Assembly: GCA_029204045.2 (NCBI GenBank)
Contig: CM055076.1
Coordinates: 26,975,667-27,039,666, forward strand
Length of the DNA: 64,000 bases
Source of the DNA: Tillandsia leiboldiana
Lineage: Eukaryota > Streptophyta > Magnoliopsida > Poales > Bromeliaceae
Reading direction: 5' to 3'
The position numbers and the translations under genes were made by a program. Under the pieces are notes generated by a model, which worked only from the letters and a program-made list of their open reading frames with translations, ran no database searches and had not been told where the DNA came from. Of this stretch, positions 24,001-36,300 are shown in pieces; position 1 is the first letter of the stretch; every line of letters starts with the position of its first letter.

Positions 24001-25234
24001 CAAACATCTCCGATATCAAATTATACCCAGTCGGGACCTCCGGCCGCTCCCCTCGTAGTAGCAAATGCGACCGAATACCCCTCTCTGCACAATATACAGC
24101 TAAAAAACATACCACAATTAATCACCCCTAAAATCTATACCAAGTACAAGAAACCCTAACCACAATCAAGAAATGCACAAAAACAACAAGAATTCAAATA
24201 ATCCAGTACACTAATAATCTAATAATCTTACCAACAGCTGCTGCATGAGAACTCTGGCACCCACCACAGGTAACCTACAAGGAATACGCAACACAGCATA
24301 AACATTAAAGAAACTCAGAATGAGGCCACATAATAGGGTTTAGGTAAAAATGTACGAAGAACCCCTGAGCTACCCTTAATTTGTTTTGAATGATTTTTTT
24401 AGGGGAATTGAGTGATTTTAAACAATTAAATTAGAGATTTTATGAAATTTATTAGTAATTTTATCAAATTTAACTACTTTAATCTAATTTTAGCAAAAAC
24501 CTAGACCAATTATTGGATAATAGCTAATAGAATCATTAAATTTGATAAAATTTTAGCTCAACGAACCCCCAAACTTTTACTAAATTCTTATTTTGGCTCC
24601 CATTCTTTTAATCATCAATGTTAATTTGCCTAATTGAAAAAACGACGTATAAAATTCAATTTGTGTCTTTTAACATAGGTTCAGCAATTATCATCTTTCG
24701 CTCAATAAAATTTAATAAACTTAAGGGCGGATGAAACGATGGAGCAATTTGGTATATCTACAAAAGTTTAGAAGGGCATTGAATTCACTTTGATGCATGA
24801 TTGCTTTACCAAAGTGGGTGAGAGCGTACGAGGTCGGAGGTGGGGAAGGCGCCGCGGCGGCGGCGGCGGAGGAGGAAGGGGAGGAGGGCGTCGAGCTTGC
24901 GCGCCTTGTTGCCATTGGCGAGGGGATGGAGGAGGTCGTCGCGGAGGACGAAGAAGGAGGAGGAGACGGCGCCGGATTCGGAGGTCTCAGTGTAGGAGTC
25001 GGCGCCGAGTTCGGGGCGTAGGTCGATGGAGTAGGAGGGGAGGGGGCGGGATGGGGGCGAGGGGGAAGGGGAGGGGGAGAGGAGGGAGATGCGGTGGATT
25101 GGGGCGGAGGGGGAGGGGAGCGTCCATGGGAGGCGTTGGAGGAGGTGGTGGAGAGGGTTTAGTTTGGGGAAGGAGGAGGAGGAGGAGGAGGAGGAGATTA
25201 ATGGCGGAGAAGAGGATTTGAACCGGAACGGCAT
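21077..25234 (-). CDS. DCD2: D-cysteine desulfhydrase, probably mitochondrial (D-CDES2 type)
   Basis: A PLP enzyme of the ACC-deaminase/D-cysteine desulfhydrase family, expected to break D-cysteine into pyruvate, H2S and ammonia. Six minus-strand exons: 25234-24830, 24274-24232, 24099-23776, 22845-22716, 22328-22152 and 21305-21077, totalling 1308 nt (435 aa plus stop) with matching phases. Motifs: FFVLRDDLLHPLANGNKARK (about 94-113), which should hold the Schiff-base lysine; VTCGGCQSSHAAAV; RGERPEVPTGYNLISEMFG; the phosphate-binding loop DAGTGTTAVGLALG; VTAVMLADTLERYKEREK; GILLDPMYTLAAWE; and VVMLHTGGTL near the C terminus. The first about 65 residues are Ser/Pro/Arg-rich and almost lack acids, like a mitochondrial or plastid transit peptide. 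Substrate choice between D-cysteine and ACC cannot be settled from the motifs alone. Intron 5 carries a LINE fragment. Confidence 0.92.
21502..21885 (-). mobile_element. 5'-truncated LINE 3' end in D-cysteine desulfhydrase intron 5
   Basis: On the minus strand, a reading frame from 21881 to 21645 has the zf-RVT-type tail of plant LINEs (WWMVWLERNRRVFENK). A poly(A)/poly(T) block at 21600-21623 and the common LINE tail 'gaatgaagcggcagcatgctgcctttctctc' plus poly(A) follow. The flanks resemble a short duplication (cagaaatat left, cagaatat right). Only the last part of the element is present. Confidence 0.7.
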
Positions 25235-27140
<1,906 letters not shown>

Positions 27141-27145
27141 TATAT

Positions 27146-27700
27146 ATGAAATGTTTTTTTCCAAAATATTTTTTATTTAATACTGTAACAAAATTTGCTA
27201 AGGACAATTTGCTCGTAAGGGGTTGGTTGGGAAATTCACTCGGTATGCTTTGCGGTTGTGAAGAAGAGTCGATAAACCACTTTTTTGTAAGCTGTCTCTT
27301 TGTACAGTTTGTTGAAAGGCGATGGGAATTTGTGCCTGGGAGCCAAGACAAAAATATTAAGAGTGTCTGAAAGGAGTGGGCGGATCTCGAGAGCCTCGAT
27401 ATTAGGAATAGAAGCTTATTGTATTTATCGGCGACTTGGTCGGTGCTGTGGACAATAAGAAACAGAGCTATTTTTCGTCAAGTCAACACTGAACCTCTTA
27501 GCACTGTAAGGTGGTTGGCAGTTTGGTGAAGTTGTGGGAGGGACTGAGGTGAGGGTGTTCGGCGGTGGTGATTGTTTTTTTTTTTTTTTTTTTTTTTTTC
27601 AGCGTGGTTTTTGTTGCCTTGGGAGGCCCAGTTGCCTCACTTGTGTTGCTTAGTTCACGTTCTTTCTAAATAAAACAGATAGTTTGCTATATTTTTTTCA
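27146..27700 (+). mobile_element. LINE 3' fragment (zf-RVT region)
   Basis: The plus strand encodes a decayed zf-RVT region (DNLLVRGW, CGCEEESINHFFVSC). A stop and a frame change precede a WTIRNRAIF block, which is usual in LINE RNase-H/zf-RVT ends. After a poly(T) run near 27568-27599 comes the common tail ('aaataaaacagatagtttgctata' then A-rich). It is 5'-truncated and non-functional. Confidence 0.7.
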
Positions 27701-28253
27701 AAAAAAAATATATAATAAAATTATACTATAACGATATTTTTAAATATTTCAAAAAAAAAAGTGTCGCTGGCAAAAATACCGACACTTATTATTAGTGTCG
27801 CTATATATACCGTCGCTAGGGTGTATAACGACATATTATTATAATGTGTTTCAAAAATATGTTCCTATAATTTAATTTTGAATATAGATAAAATATTGAT
27901 ATGACACTTGCACAAAAATATCACAAAAATATATTCCTATAATCTAATTTTGTTGTAGTGTGATATTTTTCTAATCTAATTCATTTCAAATCGAATAATA
28001 AGTGAGAGTCAAAAATAAAACTAAAATTAATTTACTTGAATTCAACCTGATATTAAAAAAAAACAAAAAAAAAAACAAAACAAAAAAGAAACGGGAGGTG
28101 CAAAATCACAGCCATTGTGTTTTCATTCCTAACTCTAATGTGTGAGTTATTATTGACTAATGTGTTGGTGTATTTAGGTACACTTTTTTGGAAAGAAAAT
28201 TCGGTATACTTCCGCACATAGTAAGGTCGAAGTCAACGGCCTATATCTTATTA

Positions 28254-28846
28254 GGGATAATTGCCTGTGTACCCTTGAAATATGAAGAAATATCTGATTT
28301 ACCCCTCTTATTTTTTTCTTTCCAATATACCCTTCATACGTTCCAGTACCGTTATTAAAAATACCCCTACCGTTTCCCTTTGTTAAGTTAACTAGGTTAA
28401 ACTAGAGTTAAATAATAATCGGAGTTGAAAACTATCAGATATACCTATTTTGCCCGGGTTTAGGGTTTAGGGTTTAGGGTTTAGAATTTTTTTGGATTTT
28501 AGGGTTTAGGGTTTAGGGTTTTAGGGTTTAGGATTTAGGATTTTTTAGGGTTCTAGGGTTTAGGGTTTAGGGTTTAGGATTTTTTAGGGTTTTAGGTTTT
28601 AGGGTTTAGGGTTTAGGGTTTTAGGGTTTTAGGGTTTAGGGTTTTAGAGTTTAGGGTATATTTGAAAGGGTAAAATAGTAATTACACACAGATAACGGCA
28701 GTTCCAAACGGTACACTAACAGAGTTTAACTTCAGGGATATTTTGGAAAAGGTGGGAACGTAAGAAGGGTAGTTTTAATATTAGCCTTCTAAGAGGGGTA
28801 AATCTAAAAACAGAAAAATTTTTAAGGGTACGTAGAAAATTGCCCC
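28254..28846. mobile_element. Mutator-type MITE (family B) holding a telomeric-repeat array
   Basis: Ends GGGATAATTGCC and, reversed, GGGGCAATTTTC are flanked by a perfect 9-bp duplication ATCTTATTA (28245-28253 and 28847-28855). The outer about 200 bp on each side match, in inverted order, the sibling element at 29940-30391. Between them the sibling has a short stretch where this copy has about 200 bp of TTTAGGG-type repeats. Confidence 0.8.
28456..28660 (+). repeat. Interstitial plant telomere-type repeats (TTTAGGG)n
   Basis: About 25 units of TTTAGGG and close variants (TTTTAGGG, TTTAGGA, TTTTTTAGGG) run without long interruption. The orientation is the same throughout. It lies in the middle of the family B MITE, so it is internal to the chromosome and not a chromosome end. 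Confidence 0.9.
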
Positions 28847-29080
28847 ATCTTATTATTGTTTTCAACTGAATTAAACCCTTTATTAGGGTGTGCTGTTACA
28901 ATTCTATGCTCGTAGTATACCCAAGAACAGCTTTATTTATGAAATTAATTCATGCATGCACCATACCTATGATATAAGGTCTCAAAATTAGATAGAATTT
29001 GATTCATTTGATGTGTTCTATAAATAATTATAAATTTTGGACTCTAGTTTTTTATAAATTGAATAATTCCTCTTTTTATA

Positions 29081-29603
29081 GGACCTTTTTTTAAAATAAC
29101 TTTATAAATTTTTAAAATTTATAAAATAACTTTGTGTAAATTTTTTTTACAAATCTAATTGTACTTTTGCCAACTCAGCGCCATGTCGGGCAGACTACCT
29201 AAAGGCGCCGAATCGTTATCGTTCGGCGCTTTTAGTGTAAACACTAAAGGTGTTGAACGATTCAACGGCTTTAACGTAAACGCTAAAGGCATTGAATTAT
29301 TTGACGCCTTAGAATTACACTAAAGGTGCCGAATGATTCGACGCCTTTAGAATAATTTGGCGCTTTTAGTGTAAACACTAAACGCGTCGATTTTCGCAAA
29401 AATTGATCAAATTTTCAAAACTTTTAGTATAATGCTAAAGGCGCTGAATTATGCTAAAGGCGCCGAATAATTCAGCGCCTTTAGGTGGTCTATCCAACCT
29501 GGCGTCGAGCTGACAAAAGTAGGGTTAGATTTGAAAAAAAAAAATTTACACAAGATTATTTTGTAAATTTTAAAAATTTATAAGGTTATTTAAAAAAAAA
29601 ACC
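29081..29603. mobile_element. Mutator-type MITE with repeated CTAAAGGCGCCGAA palindromes
   Basis: TIRs of about 100 bp (left GGACCTTTTTTTAAAATAAC; right reversed GGTTTTTTTTTAAATAACC) are flanked by a perfect 9-bp duplication CTTTTTATA (29072-29080 and 29604-29612). The core, 29190-29490, carries about eight copies of variants of 'ctaaaggcgccgaat' and its reverse, giving nested hairpins. No reading frame is present. Confidence 0.75.
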
Positions 29604-29939
29604 CTTTTTATACATATCTAAATATTGTATACATTTTAAAAAATTTAAAGTATTTTATCATAGGCCCAATACTATAGATTTAATTAGATTTTAATTTTAA
29701 GATGTTGCTGGTTGAATACAGAGTAGCATGGTGCATGAACTGTACCGATACATTAGGTTTATGAAGAAATGATGCTATTGTGTCAAAAGTATTTTGGAGT
29801 AGAAGTATATATGAATATATTTTTTTATTTTTTACTGAAGTTCATAAAATTATATATTAATCCAATCATTTGCATGATATGTTTCCAAATAGTGTCATTA
29901 TTATGATTTGTTTTTTCCTTAACCATTATATATATATAA

Positions 29940-30391
29940 GCAATTTTTTATACACTCCTAAATTTTTTTCTGTTTTTATATTTATCCCTCTTAGAAGGCT
30001 AATATTAAAACTACCCTTCTTACGTTTCAACTTCTTTCTAAAATACCCCTAAAGTTAAACTTTGTTAGTGTACCGTTTGGAACTGCCGTTATCTGTGTGA
30101 AATTATCATTTTGCCCTTTCAAAAATACCCTTCTACCATAACCAACTTTTCTTATATACCCTTAAAATTTTCAATAATTTTGATAGATAGGGACAAAATA
30201 GGTATATATAATAGTTTTCAACTCCGATTATTATTTAACTCTAGTTTAACCCTAATTAACTTAACAAAGGAAAATGGTAGGGGTTTTTTTAATAACGGTG
30301 GAATGTATGAAGGGTATATTGGAAAGAAAAAAATAAAAGGGATAAATCAGATATTTCTTCAGATTTCAGAAGTACACAGACAATTATCTTA
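29940..30391. mobile_element. MITE family B, copy without telomeric array
   Basis: It is inverted relative to 28254-28846. Shared blocks include 'gttagtgtaccgtttggaac', 'cagttgaaaacta'-type and 'tacccttc' segments. The flanks are (TA)-rich, so the target duplication cannot be fixed. The place of the telomeric array is occupied here by a short segment near 30120-30180. Confidence 0.7.
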
Positions 30392-30599
30392 TATATATAT
30401 ATATATAAATTTAAACTAATTTTTGCACCAATTTAGGACTACTTTGAGAATCATTATAAAAGTCAAAAAAGGTATTAGTGTATCATTCATCTGCTCCAAT
30501 TTATCTTAATACATAGGACAAGGCTTTTTGTGCATTTGAATTTTTCACTAGGTTACAATTTGGTTAGATTTATAGTAGATCTCTAATTAAATTAAAATA

Positions 30600-30692
30600 A
30601 ATATTTAAATAATTTATAAAAAACAATTTACACAAAGTTATTTTGTAAATTTTAAAAATTTATAAATTATTTCAAAAAAAAAGTCCTATTGC
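30600..30692. repeat. Solo end of the 29081-29603 MITE family
   Basis: The block 'tacacaaagttattttgtaaattttaaaaatttataa' followed by A-rich sequence matches the right TIR of 29081-29603. No partner end is seen nearby. It ends about 220 bp upstream of the STIG1-like start. Confidence 0.5.
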
Positions 30693-30911
30693 ACATCTTC
30701 CCAATCCATGAATCTACACTTCTCATACCATTTTGAGCATTCCATTGAGAGGCCTAACTTACTACATTACTTGAACCAACCAAACTCTCCTCAAACAAAG
30801 TTGAAGTATCTCATGTTCATACTCTAACTTCCCCAATATAAGTACTCAACTCACATATATCACCCTCTCCTCTCATCAACCCATCCTTCACATTTTGTAT
30901 AGTACAACATT

Positions 30912-31334
30912 ATGAAGTACTTAGTCCTCATCTTAGCATCACTCTTTATTGTTTTAGCCACCACTCTTTGCGACGACGACAACAAAGACGAGCCACACCG
31001 AACAAATCGATCTTCATTTGCGAATGATCTTACTTTCGATCGTAACTTGTCGTTTAAACCTGCGAACCCGCGAGGTCCACTGCCGTGTAATATCTTTCCT
31101 AGAGTGTGTCACGGCCAAAGCAGTCCTGGCCCGGACTGCTGCTGGGGGCGATGCGTAAACGTGGATGCCGATTGGTTGAACTGCGGATGGTGCGGTCGGA
31201 GATGCAGGTACAGGGAGACTTGCTGCGGCGGTCGCTGTGTGAATGTGTTGTTTGATCTCTTGCACTGTGGGGGCTGCAGGAACAAGTGTAAGCTGGGGGG
31301 ATCATGCAGGTTTGGGATGTGTAGCTATGCCTAG
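30912..31334 (+). CDS. STIG1-like secreted cysteine-rich protein
   Basis: A single-exon gene of 140 aa. Residues 1-20 form a signal peptide (hydrophobic LVLILASLFIVLATTLC). A charged linker follows, and then a C-terminal domain with 16 cysteines: SPGPDCCWGRCVNVDADWLN, CGWCGRRCRYRETCCGGRCV and GMCSYA. The two CC..CVNV..CG.C..(C/K)C units are the hallmark of the stigma-specific STIG1 family, which acts in the apoplast, for example in stigma exudate and pollen-tube growth signalling. The role of this member is inferred from family only. A TATA-like 'aatataagt' lies near 30834, about 80 bp upstream. Length and cysteine pattern are intact. Confidence 0.9.
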   Translation: MKYLVLILASLFIVLATTLCDDDNKDEPHRTNRSSFANDLTFDRNLSFKPANPRGPLPCNIFPRVCHGQSSPGPDCCWGRCVNVDADWLNCGWCGRRCRYRETCCGGRCVNVLFDLLHCGGCRNKCKLGGSCRFGMCSYA

Positions 31335-31362
31335 ATGTGTTTTTGGGTTGCTTATAAAGTTA

Positions 31363-31790
31363 GGGTTAATTACATACGACTCCCTGTAAACATATCGAAT
31401 AGCAGATATATTCCTACAAAGTTTAATTTTTTATATTTATTTCTTCAAAAGTCCAACGTTATTTATATATATCCCTACCTTCTATCCCTGTTAAAAAAAT
31501 TTAGTTAATCATAGATTAAATACTTAATCTTGGTTAGTTAGTGAGGTAAATTTATCCTTTTACTCTTTCGAATATTTCTGTATTATTTTTTGGAGGGATA
31601 TTTTTGAAAGGGCAAAACTGTTATTTCATATATAATCTGTTAAAAAATAAACAGTGAACTAACGATAATAAACCGGATAGATATATATGAATAACGTTGG
31701 ACCTTTGAAGGGATAAATAAAAAAAGTTGAATTTTATAGGAATGTATCTACTATTCGATATGTTTATAGAGAGCCGCACGCAATTAACCC
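31363..31790. mobile_element. GTTAATT MITE (family A), 3' of STIG1-like gene
   Basis: Ends GGGTTAATTACATACG and, reversed, GGGTTAATTGCGTGCG head long TIRs of about 100 bp around a degenerate core. The flanks share AAGTTA (imperfect 9-bp duplication). It begins 28 bp after the STIG1-like stop codon and so probably lies in the 3' UTR or terminator region. Confidence 0.75.
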
Positions 31791-31814
31791 TATAAGTTAT
31801 GGTTAATCCTAATC

Positions 31815-31975
31815 TTAAATGTACATTCTAAATGGGATGTACATCTTACATTCCATTCATTCAAGAGTGAAATAAATTTTACCGGTGGATTAGTACCCAC
31901 CCTTGGATGGGGTGGGGTATATGATATACACCCCATTTGGTGTGTATATGTAGCATAGCTCATAAGTTATTGTCC
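31815..31975. mobile_element. Diverged MITE family C copy
   Basis: It holds 'gggatgtacatc', 'cccacccttggatggggtgggg' and 'tgtatatgtagcat', the layout of the 170-bp MITEs at 44865, 45106 and 46375. The ends are eroded. Confidence 0.5.
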
Positions 31976-32177
31976 TTTATGCAAAATGTAAGGTAAAGTG
32001 CATATTTGGTCCTCAAATTATTTGGCGGGTGATATTTTGATTATTAAATTTTAATTTATTACAAATTTTAGCTCAAACTGTCAAAAATATTGCAATTAAA
32101 TTATATAATCTAATTTAGTTGATTAAATATTGATGAATCGCTGCTAATATGTAAATGATGTTGCAATGTTATGATTG

Positions 32178-32752
32178 TGTGACACCCCCAAAATTTGGAT
32201 TAGTCCTCTATATAAATGATATAATATGACTAAATCTCTAACCCGGCTATAGCATTTTGAATGGTAGCAAGATCCAAGAGGAACATGAGAGTTAAGCGTG
32301 CTAGAGCTAGAGTAGTTCTAGGATGGGTGACCCCCTGGGAAGTGGGGCGTCACAGTTGGTATCAGAGCCATTCACCAGCCGGAAATGTGAGATGAGTCTC
32401 GGCTGAGCCAGGGTTATATAGCGGGTAGAGCGAGGCTCCCCGGCTAATGACCGTTGTGAGTGGAGTGCAGCTCCTCACAAGGTCGGCTAAGGCTAGCGAG
32501 ACGAGTCTCACATCGCCTGGTGCTTGTGAGTGTGCTTGAGCCTGACGTGGACGTCAGGGCTTAAAGGGGGAAGAATGTGACACCCCCGAAATTTGAATTA
32601 GTCCTCTATATAAATGATATAATAGGACTAAATCTCTAATCCGGCTATAGCATTTTGGATGGTAGCAAGATCCAAGAGGAACATGAGAGTTAAGCGTGCT
32701 AGAGCTAGAGTAGTTCTAGGATGGGTGACCCCCTGGGAAGTGGGGCGTCACA
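32178..32752 (+). mobile_element. Complete Cassandra TRIM retrotransposon
   Basis: Two 177-bp LTRs (32178-32354 and 32576-32752) begin TGTGACACCCCC, end GGCGTCACA, and differ at about 5 positions. Each contains the 5S-rRNA-like promoter block (TTAAGCGTGCT, then AGTAGTTCTAGGATGGGTGA and CCCCCTGGGAAGT), the signature of Cassandra. The primer-binding site TGGTATCAGAGCC starts at 32357, and a purine tract AAAGGGGGAAGAA precedes the 3' LTR. The target duplication is a perfect GATTG (32173-32177 and 32753-32757). The 221-bp internal part has no coding frame. Confidence 0.93.
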
Positions 32753-32760
32753 GATTGATT

Positions 32761-33509
32761 ATGAACTAATAATTGAGATGATATATTATTTTTATATTAA
32801 CGATGCATCAATATTTAGTCAGTTAAATTAGATTGAAAAACTTAATTATAATAATTTTAAAAATTCAAATCAAAAATTATATAAATTATAATTAAAAAAT
32901 TAAAATATTATATATGTCTCGTAGTTTGAAAATCAAACATGCAATTTACGTCAAAATATATGATTGATTAATAATAGATAATGATTTTAAAAATAAATAC
33001 CTCTGGCCCATCAGCCACAAAAGAGGTTAACTAATCATTAACCAGAACAAATTAAAATTTTGGTTCTCCAAAATTTAATTTCTGATTTTGTCTCTGACTC
33101 CTTTACATTTCAGAATCCATACCATTTGCAACCCATGAACTAATAATTGAGATGATATATTATTTTTATATTAACGATGCATCAATATTTAGTCAGTTAA
33201 ATTAGATTGTAAAACTTAATTATAATAATTTTAAAAATTCAATCGAGTTAAAAATTATATAAATTATAATTAAAAAATTAAAATATTATATATGTCTCGT
33301 AGTTTGAAAATCAAACATGCAATTTACGTCAAAATATATGATTGATTAATAATAGATAATGATTTTAAAAATAAATACCTCTGGCCCATCAGCCACAAAA
33401 GAGGTTAACTAATCCATTAACCAGAACAAATTAAAATTTTGGTTCTCCAAAATTTAATTTCTGATTTTGTCTCTGACTCCTTTACATTTCAGAATCCATA
33501 CCATTTGCA
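32761..33509. repeat. Tandem duplication, period 374 bp
   Basis: The block beginning 'atgaactaataattgagatg' occurs at 32761 and again at 33135, with nearly identical sequence through 'ccataccatttgcaacc'. Differences are a few point changes and small indels. It is non-coding and AT-rich. Confidence 0.85.
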
Positions 33510-33529
33510 ACCTAGGACTAGGGATGTAA

Positions 33530-33777
33530 GACGGGTCGGGTAGCCCGGCTAGACTTCGGGTCGGGTTGCAACACGGGTGCTACGAGGTCGGCTACGGCAC
33601 GGCACAGGTGTTTTAGCAACCGACAGCACCCATGCCGGCCCGACATTACTAGCCATGTTGGGCCTCTCCTTTTGGGCCCGACGGTTCGGCCTGAAATAGG
33701 CCTGCAGCGTACTAAGCCTAGAAAAGGCCTACGGCCCGGCACAGTACGACCCACAGCCAGCGCCGCCTAGACCCTAA
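33530..33777. repeat. GC-rich repeat fragment
   Basis: It begins 'tagggatgtaag', like a hAT terminus, followed by repeated 'cgggtcggg', 'ggcccg' and 'ggcac' motifs. No partner end is seen, and a Tourist-like element abuts it. The small open frame here has no family match. Confidence 0.35.
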
Positions 33778-33968
33778 GGCCCTGTTTGGTTGAGGGATAA
33801 AGGAGGAATAACCTTCTTTATCTCTTAATTCTTTCCCAACAACAGGAAAAAAAAAAATCTAGGGATAAAAGTTTAAAATATTTCCTGCTTAACGGGTTAT
33901 TCCAGGATAACCCGTTAAGCTCTATTCCACCTCCTCCGGAATAAGGTTTATGCCTAGGGGCAATGAGT

Positions 33969-34020
<52 letters not shown>

Positions 34021-34525
34021 CAGCTTACCTTCCAATTTGAGACTATATTTACTAAAATATACTATTTACTAATTATGTTTACTAATTTTGTTTACTAAAA
34101 TATACTATAAAATATAAAAAATTATTTTATATTTGATTTACTAATTATGTTTACTAATTTTGTTTACTAATTGTTATTTACTAAAATATACTATAAAATA
34201 TAAAAAATTATTTTGTTTAAGTAAGATATAATTTATTATTTACAATTAAATTATCATCTTAATTAATTTATAATAATTAAAATTAATTTTTATATATATA
34301 AGGTAAGGGCAAAGTTGGCATTTTGATAAAAAATCTATTATCTTTTTTCACTATTCTCTACTATCCCATAATTTTAACCAAACATAAATTTTTTTATTCC
34401 AGAGAATACCAACTTTTGAACCAAACGCAATTTAACTTTTATATTTGATTATTCCGGAATAGCAAGCTATTCCAAATATAAAAAAATTTATATTTCTTAA
34501 ATTTATACCCGAACCAAACGAAACC
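33778..34525. mobile_element. Tourist-like MITE
   Basis: Ends GGCCCTGTTTGGTTGAGG and, reversed, GGTTTCGTTTGGTTCGGG are flanked by TAA (33775-33777 and 34526-34528). The element is 748 bp, with a 45-base poly(T) near 33972-34016 and a duplicated 'ttactaattatgtttactaa' segment. Confidence 0.65.
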
Positions 34526-34851
34526 TAAGGCTCAAGACTATTTGCCTTGAGCCATGGGGTCTAAGTTTCTGGGAGAAGAGCTCTTGGCCTTTCTCCTTAG
34601 AAACTCTTCTCTGAGTGGTTTTGGTCCAATAAACTAAAAAATTTTGGTCCATTGGACCAAAATTCTATTCCAATTTATATTTTTTTTAAAAAAATAAATA
34701 TTTTCAAAAATTTCAAATATTTAATATTTTATAATTATTTTTATAAATTTTTAATTTTTTTATTAAAATATAAATTTAAATAAAAATAATTTATTATTTA
34801 TATTTTTAAAATATATATATATATATATATATTTATTAAAAAATTAAAATA

Positions 34852-35004
34852 TTGGCTACTCACGCCGTCGCCATAGTTGGCTATGGTGAGGAATCGGCGA
34901 AAAAGTATTGGCTACTCAAGAACTCATACGGCCCAAAATGGGGCGAAAATGGATACATGAGAATAGCAAAAGACATAGCCGCGAAAGAAGGATTACGTGA
35001 CTAA
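34852..35004 (+). pseudogene. Papain-type cysteine protease, relic of last exon
   Basis: The frame LATHAVAIVGYGEESAKKYW then LLKNSYGPKWGENGYMRIAK contains the catalytic His and Asn regions of C1A proteases (HAVAIVGYG and KNSYGPKWG). A stop follows shortly after AAKEGLRD, where relatives read GLCGLAM and continue. No upstream exon with the catalytic Cys is seen; the flanks are AT-rich. It is a decayed or captured exon. The usual NSWG is NSYG here. Confidence 0.8.
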
Positions 35005-36300
35005 TTAATTAAAATTATATCATCTAATATATTTAGTTCTTTAAATTATGATAAAAATAAATCTAATTAGAATTGAATTTTGTGTAATAATTTATAAATA
35101 GAGAGACTGGAGCTATTATAGTTAATGAAGCCGGAACCGTCTTAATTAATTAGTGATACCCAAAAAAAAAAAAAAAAAAAAAAAAAAAGTGTAAGCGCAT
35201 GAAGTTATTTTTTTCAATAAAAACAAATTTAATTTGTTTTCATCAAAATGTACCAGATTTTTTTATTATTTGTCTTTATCTTTTTACTTTTCCATTCTAT
35301 TTTTTTGTGAAGATTTCTATATAATGTAACAAGTATATAGAAAATATTTGTTGGCGGCCCACTGCATAACACCATGTATATAACCTAGTCTTATTATAAA
35401 AAAATTATTTTCAATCTAGTCCTTTTTTTAAAAAAAAAATTACAATTTAGTCCCATTTGAATATTTTTTTTTAAAAAAAAAGGTATTTTAATATTATTAA
35501 TATGAATTTATATGTTAATTAGAAGAGAGATTTTTTTTTCTCTATATATATTTACTGTATAGTTATATCACTTTTACTTTTATATAATATATAGTCATAT
35601 TATTTGTATACCATATTAATTTTTTGGTTATATCAACTTTATGCTAAATATATAATCGGATCGAATAATAATTTAAAATAATAAAATTATTAAATTATTT
35701 AGAAAGTGAGTAAGTAGAAAAAAAATATTTTCTCTTTCCTAATTAATATATAAACTCGTATTAATAATATTAAATTATTTTTAAAAATAATTTATTCAAA
35801 TGAGACTAGATTGAAATTTTTTTTAAAAAAAAAAACTTAAATTGAAAATATTTTTTAAATTAAGGCTAGGTTAAGCATTAGTTCATATATTTGAAGCTTG
35901 AAATAAGAAAGTACCATATCAGCATTGTATAATAGAGTGTTGTGGTTTGTTAATTATTAATGTAGTAGAATGCAATATTTTAAAACTCAGGTTAAATGGT
36001 GATTCGAAAATATTACTAAATTAAGAATTACTTATTCAACCAGCATACCAACTAGTGTTGTTAGCATAACGTTATAAATATTTAATTATTATTATTATTT
36101 TTACTATATAAAAAATATGAGCTATTTTTTATATTTTCATGGCTATTATTCAAATTTTTTAAATTTATTCTTTTATACCCAAGTTTATTAAAGTTATAAG
36201 AGTTTAGTAAAAATTTTAATGAATTAGAAAACATTTTCAATATTAGTCAATTCCACACAAAAAATCAGAAGTTGGAGAGCCTATAGGGAAGTAAAACATG
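35005..36300. other. AT-rich spacer with a probable TIR element
   Basis: No gene is recognised. The segment 35386-35877 has related inverted ends ('taacctagtcttatt' and, reversed, 'ttaacctagcctta'), with 'attttcaatcta' inside both. This suggests a 490-bp MITE; the target duplication is not clear. Confidence 0.45.

Noticed and set aside
28456..28660. Telomere or chromosome end
   Set aside because: The array is only about 200 bp, lies inside a MITE with matching target duplications, and is followed by ordinary sequence and genes.
29190..29490. CRISPR-like array
   Set aside because: The repeats are palindromic variants without regular spacers, inside a plant MITE with TIRs and target duplications.
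32278..32345. 5S rRNA gene
   Set aside because: The 5S-like block is partial and occurs twice, once in each Cassandra LTR, between TG..CA ends and next to a primer-binding site.
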